Source: Nitrospira sp. UBA2083 (GTDB lineage Bacteria > Nitrospirota > Nitrospiria > Nitrospirales > Nitrospiraceae). Taken from it: DNA of 56,106 bases. The stretch covers positions 214 through 56,319 of the forward strand of contig DCZN01000037.1 in NCBI GenBank assembly GCA_002331625.1, written 5' to 3'. Shown one piece after another: positions 40,410-49,042 of the stretch. The position numbers and the translations under genes are program-made. Every line of letters starts with the position of its first letter. Within the stretch, counting starts at the first letter, position 1. Under the pieces are notes generated by a model that saw only the letters and a list, made by a program, of their open reading frames with translations, made no database searches and was not told the DNA's origin.

Positions 40410-41849
40410 GTGGTCTTCTGGTTCGTCATCCTCTATCTCTGCTTCTCGGTCGCCATTGGGCTTTTCGCCGCGACGCGCGTACAAAACGCGAAGGATTTTG
40501 CTGTTGCGGGGAGAAGTCTGCCCCTCGCGGTCGTGACCGCCACGGTGTTTGCGACCTGGTTCGGTGCCGAAGCGGTGCTGGGAATTTCTGCCACATTCGT
40601 CAAGGAGGGGCTCCGTGGCGTCGTCGCCGACCCATTCGGCTCCAGTATGTGTCTGATGCTCGCCGGGCTCTTTTTCGCGCCACGCTTGTATCGGCTCAAT
40701 ATGCTGACGGTGGGGGACTACTATCGATATCGTTACAATCGAACCATCGAAGTGCTCTGCACCCTATGTATCGTCGCATCCTATCTGGGATGGGTGGCGG
40801 CTCAATTCAAAGTATTGGGACTCGTCCTCAACGTGGTGACAGAAGGAAGGATCAGTCAATCGGCCGGGATCGTGATCGGGGCAGCAATTGTTCTCACTTA
40901 TACGACGTTCGGCGGCATGTTTTCCGTGGCCATTCTGGATTTTGTCCAAATTTCAGTCATCATGGGAGGGCTGCTGTACATTGCCGCGATCGTTGGAGAT
41001 CTCGCAGGCGGCGTTCGTACGGTCATCCATCATGCGGCCGAGGCCGGTAAGCTGGATCTATTCCCACCGGCTACGTTTGCGGCGTGGATTCCCTTTGTAG
41101 GGGCCTGGATGACCATGATGCTTGGCTCAATCCCACAGCAAGATGTTTTCCAACGCATCACCTCGGCCAAGAACGAACAGACTGCCGTGCGAGGGTCGTT
41201 GCTCGGTGCAGTGCTCTATTTTGGCTTCTGTTTTGTTCCGATGTTTCTCGCCTATTCAGCGACACTCGTGGATCCGGCAAAGTTTGGGACATTGTTGGAA
41301 CAAGATTCTCAGCTGGTGTTGCCCACCCTGATCCTGCAGCATACTCCGGTTGCGGCGCAGATCGTCTTTTTCGGGGCGCTGCTGTCAGCCGTCATGAGCT
41401 GTTCCAGCGCGACGTTGCTGGCACCGTCGGTCGCGCTCAGCGAGAACGTCCTCCGGCCGATGTTCCCCCACCTCAACGATTCGGAACTTCTGCGGCTTAT
41501 GCGCACCGTGCTGATAGCGTTTGCCTCGGTGGTGTTGATCATTGCGCTCTGGTCGGATGCGACAATCTATAAGCTGGTCGTGAGTACCTACAAGGTGACG
41601 CTGGTGGCCGCGTTTATTCCGTTGTGTGCCGGCCTCTACTGGAGGCGAGCGACAGCACAAGGTGCGCTGTACGCGATTCTTGCCGGGCTTTCGACTTGGA
41701 TGGCGTTAGAGCTGGTGGGTCAACCGACCGATATCTGGCCTCCGCAACTGGTCGGATTTGTCGTGGCGGGAATCGGTATGGTCGTAGGGTCATGGTTGCC
41801 GCCACACACGCCGGAAGCCGTAGGAATTAAGAAGGAAGCGGAAATATGA
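40410..41849 (+). CDS. Sodium:solute symporter family protein
   Basis: The 479-residue protein has about 13 hydrophobic segments and SSS-family features: RVQNAKDFAVAGRSLPLAVV, ATWFGAEAVLGISATFVKEG, DYYRYRYNRTIEVLCTL and QQDVFQRITSAKNEQTAVRG. It should couple uptake of a small solute to sodium; the solute is unknown. The GTG at 40410 is the best in-frame start. Confidence 0.9.
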   Translation: MVFWFVILYLCFSVAIGLFAATRVQNAKDFAVAGRSLPLAVVTATVFATWFGAEAVLGISATFVKEGLRGVVADPFGSSMCLMLAGLFFAPRLYRLNMLTVGDYYRYRYNRTIEVLCTLCIVASYLGWVAAQFKVLGLVLNVVTEGRISQSAGIVIGAAIVLTYTTFGGMFSVAILDFVQISVIMGGLLYIAAIVGDLAGGVRTVIHHAAEAGKLDLFPPATFAAWIPFVGAWMTMMLGSIPQQDVFQRITSAKNEQTAVRGSLLGAVLYFGFCFVPMFLAYSATLVDPAKFGTLLEQDSQLVLPTLILQHTPVAAQIVFFGALLSAVMSCSSATLLAPSVALSENVLRPMFPHLNDSELLRLMRTVLIAFASVVLIIALWSDATIYKLVVSTYKVTLVAAFIPLCAGLYWRRATAQGALYAILAGLSTWMALELVGQPTDIWPPQLVGFVVAGIGMVVGSWLPPHTPEAVGIKKEAEI

Positions 41850-41910
41850 TCGGACTTAAGGCCTGTTGCGTTCCAGAGCGGACTGTCCGGTATGTTCTAC
41901 CGCGATGAAC

Positions 41911-42273
41911 CTAATGATCGAGTGTAAACCGAACAGCCCGCCGAATGTCTCCCGGCGTGAAGGGTTTTTGGATCACACGTCGGGCTCCGAAGAGCTTGGC
42001 GACGTTTAAAAAGTTCTGGTCGCCGGTCGCGCCGGTGATCGCAATCACTCTGGCGTCCAGAAATTCCTGTGTCAGCGCAAGCGTGACTTCCATCCCGTCC
42101 CGTTCCGGCATCATGATGTCGGTTATCACCAGGTCGGCCGGCGTCTCGCGGTAGAGTGCAAGCCCGATCTGCCCGTTTGCCGCCTCACGGATCTGATGCC
42201 CGTCTTCTTCAAGAATGCGGCGGAGCAACGCCCTGATGGGTGCGTCGTCGTCGACAATCAAGATAGAAGCCAT
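41911..42273 (-). CDS. Single-domain response regulator (CheY-like)
   Basis: The 120-residue protein is a stand-alone receiver: ASILIVDDDAPIRALLRRIL with the acidic cluster, the acceptor Asp in DLVITDIMMPERDG, the switch Thr in AITGAT and Lys in IQKPFTPGD. No output domain is attached and no kinase gene is nearby. ATG 42273 is chosen because it follows GGAGGGGGA; the frame runs further to 42321. Confidence 0.93.
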   Translation of the reverse strand: MASILIVDDDAPIRALLRRILEEDGHQIREAANGQIGLALYRETPADLVITDIMMPERDGMEVTLALTQEFLDARVIAITGATGDQNFLNVAKLFGARRVIQKPFTPGDIRRAVRFTLDH

Positions 42274-42350
42274 CTTGTCCCCCTCCTGCTCTCCCTGCTT
42301 CAGATCCGCCAAGCCCGCCACCGGGCAGTCGATCGTTGGAACCCCAGCCG

Positions 42351-42596
42351 TCAGGCCGCTCTCATGATGACCGAATCTTCCTCTGCATAAACCTCCTGTT
42401 CCTCGGGATCTTGTTCCTCGTGTAACGGCGTCACTGCCGGTTGGATGGTGACAAGTCGATGTTTTTCAATAACCGGGTCAAGCACATTGCCGCAGTTCAT
42501 GCAGCGGTATCCGTTGGTCCACATGTGCCCGATGGTTCCGTCAAAATCCAAGAAATGATCTCTCACCAGAAGCCCCTGGCAGCGTGAACACTTCAT
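42351..42596 (-). CDS. Small zinc-ribbon protein
   Basis: The 81-residue product begins MKCSRCQGLLVRDHFLDFDG and then has WTNGYRCMNCGNVLDP, so two CxxC pairs form a probable zinc ribbon. The tail is very acidic (EEQDPEEQEVYAEEDS). ATG 42596 has GGAG 7 bp upstream. The family is common in Nitrospira-like genomes but has no known function. Confidence 0.75.
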   Translation of the reverse strand: MKCSRCQGLLVRDHFLDFDGTIGHMWTNGYRCMNCGNVLDPVIEKHRLVTIQPAVTPLHEEQDPEEQEVYAEEDSVIMRAA

Positions 42597-42950
42597 GGTC
42601 ATTCTCCAAGTTAGAGGTTTAAGAAGCCGGTGCCTGTTGTGAGAAGGATAGCCAAGGGGATCAAGAGCAGGTAGACCCGGAGGAAGTAACACGGAAGGAG
42701 GGATCTGTAGAAGCGGAGGCCAAGGTCTTATTGATGTCGGCACAGGCAGCTCTCACAGCTCTGAGAATCCAAGGAGGAGTATAGCTCGTATATCCTGCTT
42801 GAATGAAAGGGAATAGTCCGTTGATTCCCGATCCATGCCGTTGGTATCAGTTTCTCCATAATTAAGCGAGGTTTAAGGTCATTCCATTCTGTTCAGTCAA
42901 GTTCCTTCTCAGCTCAGCCGATATCGTCATCGGAAAACTTTGTTGTCAAA
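42597..42950. other. Intergenic region before the secretion locus
   Basis: About 350 bases between divergent genes, with no convincing gene. It should hold the promoters for the zinc-ribbon gene (minus) and the TolC-type gene (plus). An AT-rich patch, CCATAATTAAG around 42855-42867, may belong to the latter, but I cannot define -35/-10 boxes. Confidence 0.4.
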
Positions 42951-44537
42951 GTGGGGACTCGAGTGATCTCGACCAGGATCCTACTAGGCGCCCGGTTGCG
43001 AGCGCTACAGACAGTCGTGCGGCTTGCGTTAAGCGTGACGACGGCTCTCATGCTGGCGGGGTGTCTGATTAGGCCACATCCGATAGACAACGAAGATATT
43101 CGTGCCCGGGCAGTGAAGGATTTCTTTGCCATCTCCTCAATTGAGGAGCCGATTTCCGGGCCAATCGATCTCTATGAAGCCGTCGCACGGGCCTTGAAGT
43201 ACAACCTGGATGCCAAGGTAAAGACGATGCAGGCGCAGCTGGCTCATCAACAGCTCAATGTGGCGAACTATACCCTCTTGCCACAGGTGTCGGCCAACGC
43301 AGGTTTCGATGGTCGTAATAACTTCAGCGGCGGTGTCGGGCGATCGCTGGTCACTGGCCGCCAAGCGGTGGAGCCCTTTACCTCGTCTGAGAAGAACGTC
43401 ACCTCCGGCAATTTGGCACTGAGCTGGGATGTGCTTGATTTCGGCCTATCCTTTGTACGTGCCCAGCAGGCGGCCGACAACGTGATGATTGCGGAAGAGG
43501 AGAAGCGTCGCATCGCCGTGCGTCTCGTGCAGGAAGTCCGAAGTGCCTACTGGAGAGCCGTGAGTGCTGAGCGAGTCCTTCAGCGGGTCCAGTTTCTGGA
43601 CGAATCAGTCGGCAAAGCGTTGGACAGCGCGCAACGGATCGTCGACCAGAAGCTGCAGGCGCCATTGACGCCGCTGAATTACCGTCGGGATCTCCTCAAT
43701 ACGCAACGGGAGGTCCGAAGACTATTTCGAGAGCTCAGTACGGCAAAAACCCAACTCGCCTCCATGATGGGGTTGCCACCGGGAACACCGTTCGATCTCG
43801 TGATGCCGCCTCGTAGGGCCTCGGTGCCGGCGATGAATCTCGACAGCCAAAAGATGGAAGAGCAGGCGTTATTGCTCAGGCCCGAGCTTCGCACCATCGA
43901 CTATCAAAGGCGGATCAACGCGAAGGAAGCCAGGGCGGTGTTTCTCGAACTCTTCCCCAGTCTGAAACTCTCGTTCGGCGGGTACTACAACAGCAACAGT
44001 TTTCTGCTGTATCAGAACTGGCTGACGTATGCCGCGCAGGTGAGCTGGAACCTGCTGTCGGTGTTTCGAACACCGGCCAAACTCAAAGCCATCGAAGCGC
44101 ATGGACACGTATTGGATGCACAAAGCCTGGCGCTGACCTTGTCCATTCTGACGGAAGTGCATGTGGGGGCCACGCAGTTTGTCCAAGCGAAACAGGAATA
44201 TCAGGATGCCTGGAACTACCATGAGACTCAATCAGCGATCGTTGAACAGACGAAGAATCTATGGTTGGCTCGGCGGACCAATGACCTGACGCTCATTCGA
44301 GAGCGGGTCAATGATGTCGTAGCGGATGTGCGGTTGGATGCCGCGCGGTCGGGGATGGAGACAGCCTATGCCACGTTGATGGCATCACTCGGAGAAGATG
44401 CCGTGCCTGCCAGTATGAACGCACAGAATCTCGCTCAACTGACCGAATCACTTCGGAAATTGTGGGAGCCGAGTGGGTTCCCCATGTCGGATGCGGAAAG
44501 GAGGCCGGTTGCCCATGCGAAAGCCGTGGCGCAGTAA
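42951..44537 (+). CDS. TolC-family outer membrane lipoprotein of the secretion locus
   Basis: The up to 528-residue protein has a hydrophobic N-terminus ending in LMLAGC (lipobox). It then has TolC-type segments: LYEAVARALKYNLDAKVKTM, VANYTLLPQVSANAGFD, LSWDVLDFGLSFVRAQQAAD and a repeat of the same fold in the second half. It would form the outer-membrane tunnel for the export of the downstream giant protein. The start is uncertain (GTG 42951, with alternatives to about 43017). It overlaps the next gene by 23 bp. Confidence 0.88.
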   Translation: MGTRVISTRILLGARLRALQTVVRLALSVTTALMLAGCLIRPHPIDNEDIRARAVKDFFAISSIEEPISGPIDLYEAVARALKYNLDAKVKTMQAQLAHQQLNVANYTLLPQVSANAGFDGRNNFSGGVGRSLVTGRQAVEPFTSSEKNVTSGNLALSWDVLDFGLSFVRAQQAADNVMIAEEEKRRIAVRLVQEVRSAYWRAVSAERVLQRVQFLDESVGKALDSAQRIVDQKLQAPLTPLNYRRDLLNTQREVRRLFRELSTAKTQLASMMGLPPGTPFDLVMPPRRASVPAMNLDSQKMEEQALLLRPELRTIDYQRRINAKEARAVFLELFPSLKLSFGGYYNSNSFLLYQNWLTYAAQVSWNLLSVFRTPAKLKAIEAHGHVLDAQSLALTLSILTEVHVGATQFVQAKQEYQDAWNYHETQSAIVEQTKNLWLARRTNDLTLIRERVNDVVADVRLDAARSGMETAYATLMASLGEDAVPASMNAQNLAQLTESLRKLWEPSGFPMSDAERRPVAHAKAVAQ

Positions 44538-45294
44538 CCTCATGCTGATGATGCTGTTTGTCGCGGCGGCGGGTGTCCCTGCGACAGGGTGGTCAAAAGG
44601 GGAGCGACCGGTTCATGGAACCAGACCTGAATCCGCGATGGCTCGTGGCATTGTCAAAGCCGCCTCTCAAGCCGTCCTGTATGCCCAGGTCCAGGGCCGC
44701 GTCAATCATGTTCCGTACAAAGAGGGCCAACGGTTTCTGAAAGGAGCGACGCTCATCCAGTTGGATTGTGACAAGTACCGAGCCGAACTGGCCGCCGCGG
44801 CGGCTGAACATGAGGGAAAGCAGAAGACGTTTCAGAACAACAAAGAACTGGCCAAGCTCAATGCCGTGAGCACGCTCGATGTCGAGATCTCGGAAGCGGA
44901 CGCGAAGAAAGCTTCGGCCGCGATGCGGATCGCGGAGATCACGGTGCGAGGGTGCCAGCTCGCTGCGCCGTTTGCCGGTCGTGTGGTGGGTGTCATGGTG
45001 AATGAACACGAGCACGTGTTTCCGAACGATAAGTTGCTGAGCGTGCTGGACGATACCAGCCTGGAAATTGAATTGGTACTACCGTCCACGTCACTCGCGT
45101 GGCTGAGAAAACAGTCGAAGTTCACCTTTGCCGTCGATGAGACACACAGGGGATACCCCGCACGTGTCAAGGAAATCGGTGCAAATGTGGACGCCGCCAG
45201 CCAAACGGTCAAGGTAACCGGGGTCTTTGACGTACTCCCGACAGATGTCCTCAGCGGGATGAGCGGCTCCGCGCAATTTGAGGAGCATCCGTAA
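44515..45294 (+). CDS. HlyD-type periplasmic adaptor protein
   Basis: The 259-residue protein has a signal peptide (NLMLMMLFVAAAGVPATGWS), then a biotinyl-lipoyl-like hairpin (VQGRVNHVPYKEGQRFLKGA), a short coiled coil and the second lipoyl half LAAPFAGRVVGVMVNEHEHV. A beta-barrel part follows (DTSLEIELVLPSTSLAWL). It is a membrane-fusion protein. ATG 44515 follows AAAGGAGG by 10 bp. It is shorter than usual for the family. Confidence 0.88.
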   Translation: MRKPWRSNLMLMMLFVAAAGVPATGWSKGERPVHGTRPESAMARGIVKAASQAVLYAQVQGRVNHVPYKEGQRFLKGATLIQLDCDKYRAELAAAAAEHEGKQKTFQNNKELAKLNAVSTLDVEISEADAKKASAAMRIAEITVRGCQLAAPFAGRVVGVMVNEHEHVFPNDKLLSVLDDTSLEIELVLPSTSLAWLRKQSKFTFAVDETHRGYPARVKEIGANVDAASQTVKVTGVFDVLPTDVLSGMSGSAQFEEHP

Positions 45295-45298
45295 GCCA

Positions 45299-46663
45299 AT
45301 GGCGACGACTGCCGAACCAACGGCCCAACAGATTCCGACGCTGATTCACCTGGCGGCCCTGACCCACCTCGAAGGGCAGGTTCGTACGGCGAAGACGATT
45401 CAGGAGTTGCAGTTTCTCTCGGTGAATGAGACGCGTCGGCTCATTCCCTACGAGCAGGCCTATCTCCTGAGTTCCGATGACAGTGGAGCGACAGAGTGTC
45501 GAGTAGTCTGTGCGTCGAGCGTGGCCGTCATCGATCGCGATGCTCCCGCGATTCGCTGGCTCGAACAGGTGGGGCAGGCGCTGAAGCAGGCGGGACACGG
45601 CGAGACTCCGATGGCGGTCACAGAGGAAACCTGTCCCGAATCCTGCCGGGAGGGATGGCGTGAACATAGCCGAGGCTATGTCTTTTGGTGTCCGCTGAAG
45701 CATCCCGATGAAACGGTGCTGGGCTTCTGGTGGTTTGAGCGAGACTTCCCCTGGCAGGAAAACGATGTCGCCATAGTCCATCGCTTGGCCGGCAGCTACG
45801 CCTATGCGTGGAAGGCGCTCTCAAAGCGGAAGCGTAGCTGGTCCGTCACGTTGAAAAAGCCGTCGGCCTGGTTGATCGCCGCAGGGTTGGCGGCCGTGCT
45901 GTGTGTGCCTGTTCGCATCTCCACCATGGCGCCGGTGAAGGTCATGGCGAAAGAACCGGTCGTCGTCAGTGCGCCGATGGATGGGGTCATCAGTGACGTG
46001 CTGGTCTCCCCGAATACGATGGTGGGATCGGGAAGGCCGTTGTTTCGTTTCGAGGATACCAACATCCGTAATCAATTTCAGGTCGCGGAACGGCAACTGG
46101 CCGTCGCCCAGGCGGAGCAGACGCAGTCGGTCCAGGCGGGATTTCTGGACGCGCAACGGAAGGCCGACGTGCCGCTCAAGGAAGCGGAAGTTCTGTTGAA
46201 GGAAACAGAATTGAACTATGCACGAGACATGCTCGAGCAGATCGAGGTGCGTGCGCCGAAAGCCGGGCTCTTGCTCTACACCGACAAAGCCGATTGGGTC
46301 GGGAAGCCGGTGTCGGTCGGGGAACGCATCATGGAGATCGCCGATCCACAGCACGTGGAGTTGCGCATCGATCTGCCCGTGAGCGATGCCTTGCTGCTGA
46401 AGGAGGGCGCCGAAGTGGTCGCCTTTTTCGATGCGCTGTCACTGGAATCGTTCTCAGCGACGGTGAGCCGAGCCAGCTATCATGCGGAGGTGTTGCCCGG
46501 TGATGTGTTGGCCTATCGAGTGACGGCGGAACTCACGATGCCGGATCCCCGGGTCCGTATCGGGTGGCAGGGATCGGCCAAAGTCTATGGGGAGCCCAGC
46601 CCCTTGGCGTTCATGTTGTTCCGGCGTCCCTTCACCGCCATGCGCCAGCTGCTCGGAGTGTAA
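45299..46663 (+). CDS. GAF-like/HlyD-like adaptor fusion protein
   Basis: The 454-residue protein has an N-terminal cytosolic GAF-like domain of about 180 residues (LQFLSVNETRRLIPYEQAYL; HSRGYVFWCPLKHPDETVLG). One membrane helix follows (AWLIAAGLAAVLCVPVRI, about 190-208), then a periplasmic HlyD-like part: APMDGVISDVLVSPNTMVGS, a coiled coil and IEVRAPKAGLLLYTDKADWV. It probably bridges inner and outer membrane and may sense a signal through the GAF domain. A TTG at 45278 is an alternative start. It lies 4 bp after the adaptor gene and 4 bp before the M50 gene. Confidence 0.85.
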   Translation: MATTAEPTAQQIPTLIHLAALTHLEGQVRTAKTIQELQFLSVNETRRLIPYEQAYLLSSDDSGATECRVVCASSVAVIDRDAPAIRWLEQVGQALKQAGHGETPMAVTEETCPESCREGWREHSRGYVFWCPLKHPDETVLGFWWFERDFPWQENDVAIVHRLAGSYAYAWKALSKRKRSWSVTLKKPSAWLIAAGLAAVLCVPVRISTMAPVKVMAKEPVVVSAPMDGVISDVLVSPNTMVGSGRPLFRFEDTNIRNQFQVAERQLAVAQAEQTQSVQAGFLDAQRKADVPLKEAEVLLKETELNYARDMLEQIEVRAPKAGLLLYTDKADWVGKPVSVGERIMEIADPQHVELRIDLPVSDALLLKEGAEVVAFFDALSLESFSATVSRASYHAEVLPGDVLAYRVTAELTMPDPRVRIGWQGSAKVYGEPSPLAFMLFRRPFTAMRQLLGV

Positions 46664-46667
46664 GACT

Positions 46668-48806
46668 ATGGCTGGTGCTCCATCCGCACAGGCCCCCAAG
46701 GAACGGAAACTTCCTCCGCTCAGAAAACAGTTGGAATTCCTTCGAGGTGCGCCGACTCCTGAAGGCGTGCCGACCTGGACGATCGTCGATCCGATCCGAA
46801 ACAAGTACTTCCAGATCGAATGGCAGGTCTATCAGCTTCTGCAACGATGGTCGTGCGGAACGATCGAGAAACTGATGGAGGTGGTCGCGCGCGACACGAC
46901 CTCTCGCATTACCGCAGAAGATGTCGAAGACCTGGTGAAGTTCTTGTATGTGAATAATCTCACCGAGCAGTCGGCCAGCGGTCAGACGAAGGATTATGTC
47001 GAGCAAGAGGCCGCGCGCCATCAGGCCTGGTGGCAGTGGCTGCTCCACCACTATCTCTTTATCAAAATCCCGCTCGTTCACCCGCACAAGTTTCTCCACG
47101 CTACCTTGCCGATCGTGGCGCCCTTGTATACGGCCTACGCGGGGTGGTGCTTCGGAGCCATCGGCCTGGTGGGACTCTTTCTGGTGGGGAGACAGTGGGA
47201 CACGTTCATCTCCTCGTTCCTCCATTTTTTCTCCTGGTCCGGCGCCCTGGCCTATGGCGTCGTGCTCTGCGCGGTGAAGGTGGTCCATGAGCTGGGGCAT
47301 GCCTACACCGCGACGCGATTTGGCTGTCGTGTGCCGACCATCGGCGTTGCCTTTATGGTGTTGATGCCGGTCTTGTATTCCGATGTGAGCGACTCCTATC
47401 GACTCAGCTCAAAACGAAAACGGCTCGGGATTGCCGCGGCTGGAGTCATTGCGGAATTGGGCCTGGCGGCCATCGCCACGGTGTTGTGGGCATTTCTGCC
47501 GGATGGAGTGCTTCGCAGCGGGGCGTTCATTGTGGCGACGACGAGTTGGATCATGAGTCTCACGGTCAATTTGAATCCCCTCATGCGGTTCGATGGGTAC
47601 TATTTGCTGGCCGATGGACTAGGGCTTCCCAACTTGCAAGATCGGGCATTCGCCTTCGGCCAATGGTGGGTGCGTGAGCTCCTGTTCGCGCCCGGCGCGC
47701 CTCCACCGGAGCAAGTCAGTCGGTCCACTCGACGAACCATGATCCTCTATGCCTGGGCGATCTGGGTCTATCGGTTGGTCCTGTTCACCGGCATTGCGGT
47801 CATGGTCTATCACTATTGTTTCAAACTGTTGGGGGTCGCACTGTTCGCTGTCGAGATCATCGTTTTCATCGCCTTGCCGATCTGGCGGGAGTTGAAGATT
47901 TGGTGGGAACGGCGCGGGGCCTTTGCCCACACCGGTCGGTTTGCCGTGAGCACAGTCGTGGTGATCGCACTGGTGACGCTGATGTGTATTCCGTGGGCCG
48001 GTCGCGTGTCGGTTCCGGGATTGCTGCAGGCGAAAGTCTACGCCACGGTCTACGCGCCGGCGCCTGGTCGGATTGCCGCGGTAGCAGTGCGTCATGGTCA
48101 ATCGGTGCGGGAAGGCGACACGCTGCTGGTGCTTGAAAGCCCCAAGTTGACCAAAGACACGAAGGTGGCGGAGACGCAGGTCGCCCTCTTGGATCTGAGA
48201 CTTCAACGCCAAGCCGGCAACCTAGATGATCGCGCACAGGGCCAGGTCCTTGCGCAATCCCTTGAGGCGAAACTGACGGAGTTGGATGGACTGACGGAGA
48301 AACAGCACCAGCTCCTGCTCAAAGCGCCGATCGACGGCATCGTGGCCGACCGCGCCGATTCGCTCGCCCCAGGGCGTTGGATCAACGAGAAGCTCGCGCT
48401 GGCCTATATCTTCAATCCACAGAAGGCAGTCGTGGTCGCCTTGGCACCGGTGGAAGATGTCAATCTTCTGGCGGTGGGGCAAGAGGCGCATTTCATCCCC
48501 AACGACCTGACGCGGTCGTCGTATCAGGCTCGTATCACCGAGGTTCGGGAATGGGATGAGCAGGACTTTTCCATGCCGTATTTGGCGTCGGTGTATGGAG
48601 GCCCAGTCCCAGTCCGCAAGGATAGCCATGGACGGCTCCGCGCCGAGCAATCGGTGTATCGCATCGAACTCGATGTGGAAAACCAGACGGAGCCGCTGGA
48701 TCAGGCGGTGACGGGTGAGCTCCATATCGCGGGGAACACCCAGAGCGTGGTATCGCGCCTATGGGACCGTGTCGTGGCAGTGGCGATCCGAGAAAGCGGG
48801 TTCTGA
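46668..48806 (+). CDS. M50 (site-2 protease-like) metalloprotease-HlyD fusion protein
   Basis: The 712-residue protein starts with a small cytosolic helical domain resembling PqqD-like winged helices (WQVYQLLQRWSCGTIEKLME). It continues with about eight membrane helices carrying the M50 signature HELGHAYT (HExxH at residues 207-211) and the second metal-ligand motif NLNPLMRFDGYY (from about 301). The C-terminal 270 residues are HlyD-like: YAPAPGRIAAVAVRHGQSVR, coiled coil, LLKAPIDGIVADRADSLAPG. Peptide export proteins such as YydH share part of this design. It stands where a type I locus would carry its ABC transporter, so it may be the inner-membrane component of the giant protein's export. 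Confidence 0.88.
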   Translation: MAGAPSAQAPKERKLPPLRKQLEFLRGAPTPEGVPTWTIVDPIRNKYFQIEWQVYQLLQRWSCGTIEKLMEVVARDTTSRITAEDVEDLVKFLYVNNLTEQSASGQTKDYVEQEAARHQAWWQWLLHHYLFIKIPLVHPHKFLHATLPIVAPLYTAYAGWCFGAIGLVGLFLVGRQWDTFISSFLHFFSWSGALAYGVVLCAVKVVHELGHAYTATRFGCRVPTIGVAFMVLMPVLYSDVSDSYRLSSKRKRLGIAAAGVIAELGLAAIATVLWAFLPDGVLRSGAFIVATTSWIMSLTVNLNPLMRFDGYYLLADGLGLPNLQDRAFAFGQWWVRELLFAPGAPPPEQVSRSTRRTMILYAWAIWVYRLVLFTGIAVMVYHYCFKLLGVALFAVEIIVFIALPIWRELKIWWERRGAFAHTGRFAVSTVVVIALVTLMCIPWAGRVSVPGLLQAKVYATVYAPAPGRIAAVAVRHGQSVREGDTLLVLESPKLTKDTKVAETQVALLDLRLQRQAGNLDDRAQGQVLAQSLEAKLTELDGLTEKQHQLLLKAPIDGIVADRADSLAPGRWINEKLALAYIFNPQKAVVVALAPVEDVNLLAVGQEAHFIPNDLTRSSYQARITEVREWDEQDFSMPYLASVYGGPVPVRKDSHGRLRAEQSVYRIELDVENQTEPLDQAVTGELHIAGNTQSVVSRLWDRVVAVAIRESGF

Positions 48807-49042
48807 GCCGACTGCCACCGGGGTTCCATCACGCGCTGCGATCTTGTTACGGGCATTTCTTCCTTCCACTTTCAACCAAAACACAAGTGACCGATTGTTC
48901 TCCATTGCTGCTCGTTCGTGCGTACTCGTTTGCGCGCCTAAGCTAGGTCGCTTGCCACTTCCTGTCTGATCTTTAGCCTCTCAGCCACCTGACCGATGAA
49001 GACGTGGGAAGTTCAAGTCTCCTGGGGCAGGGGTGTGTAGCC

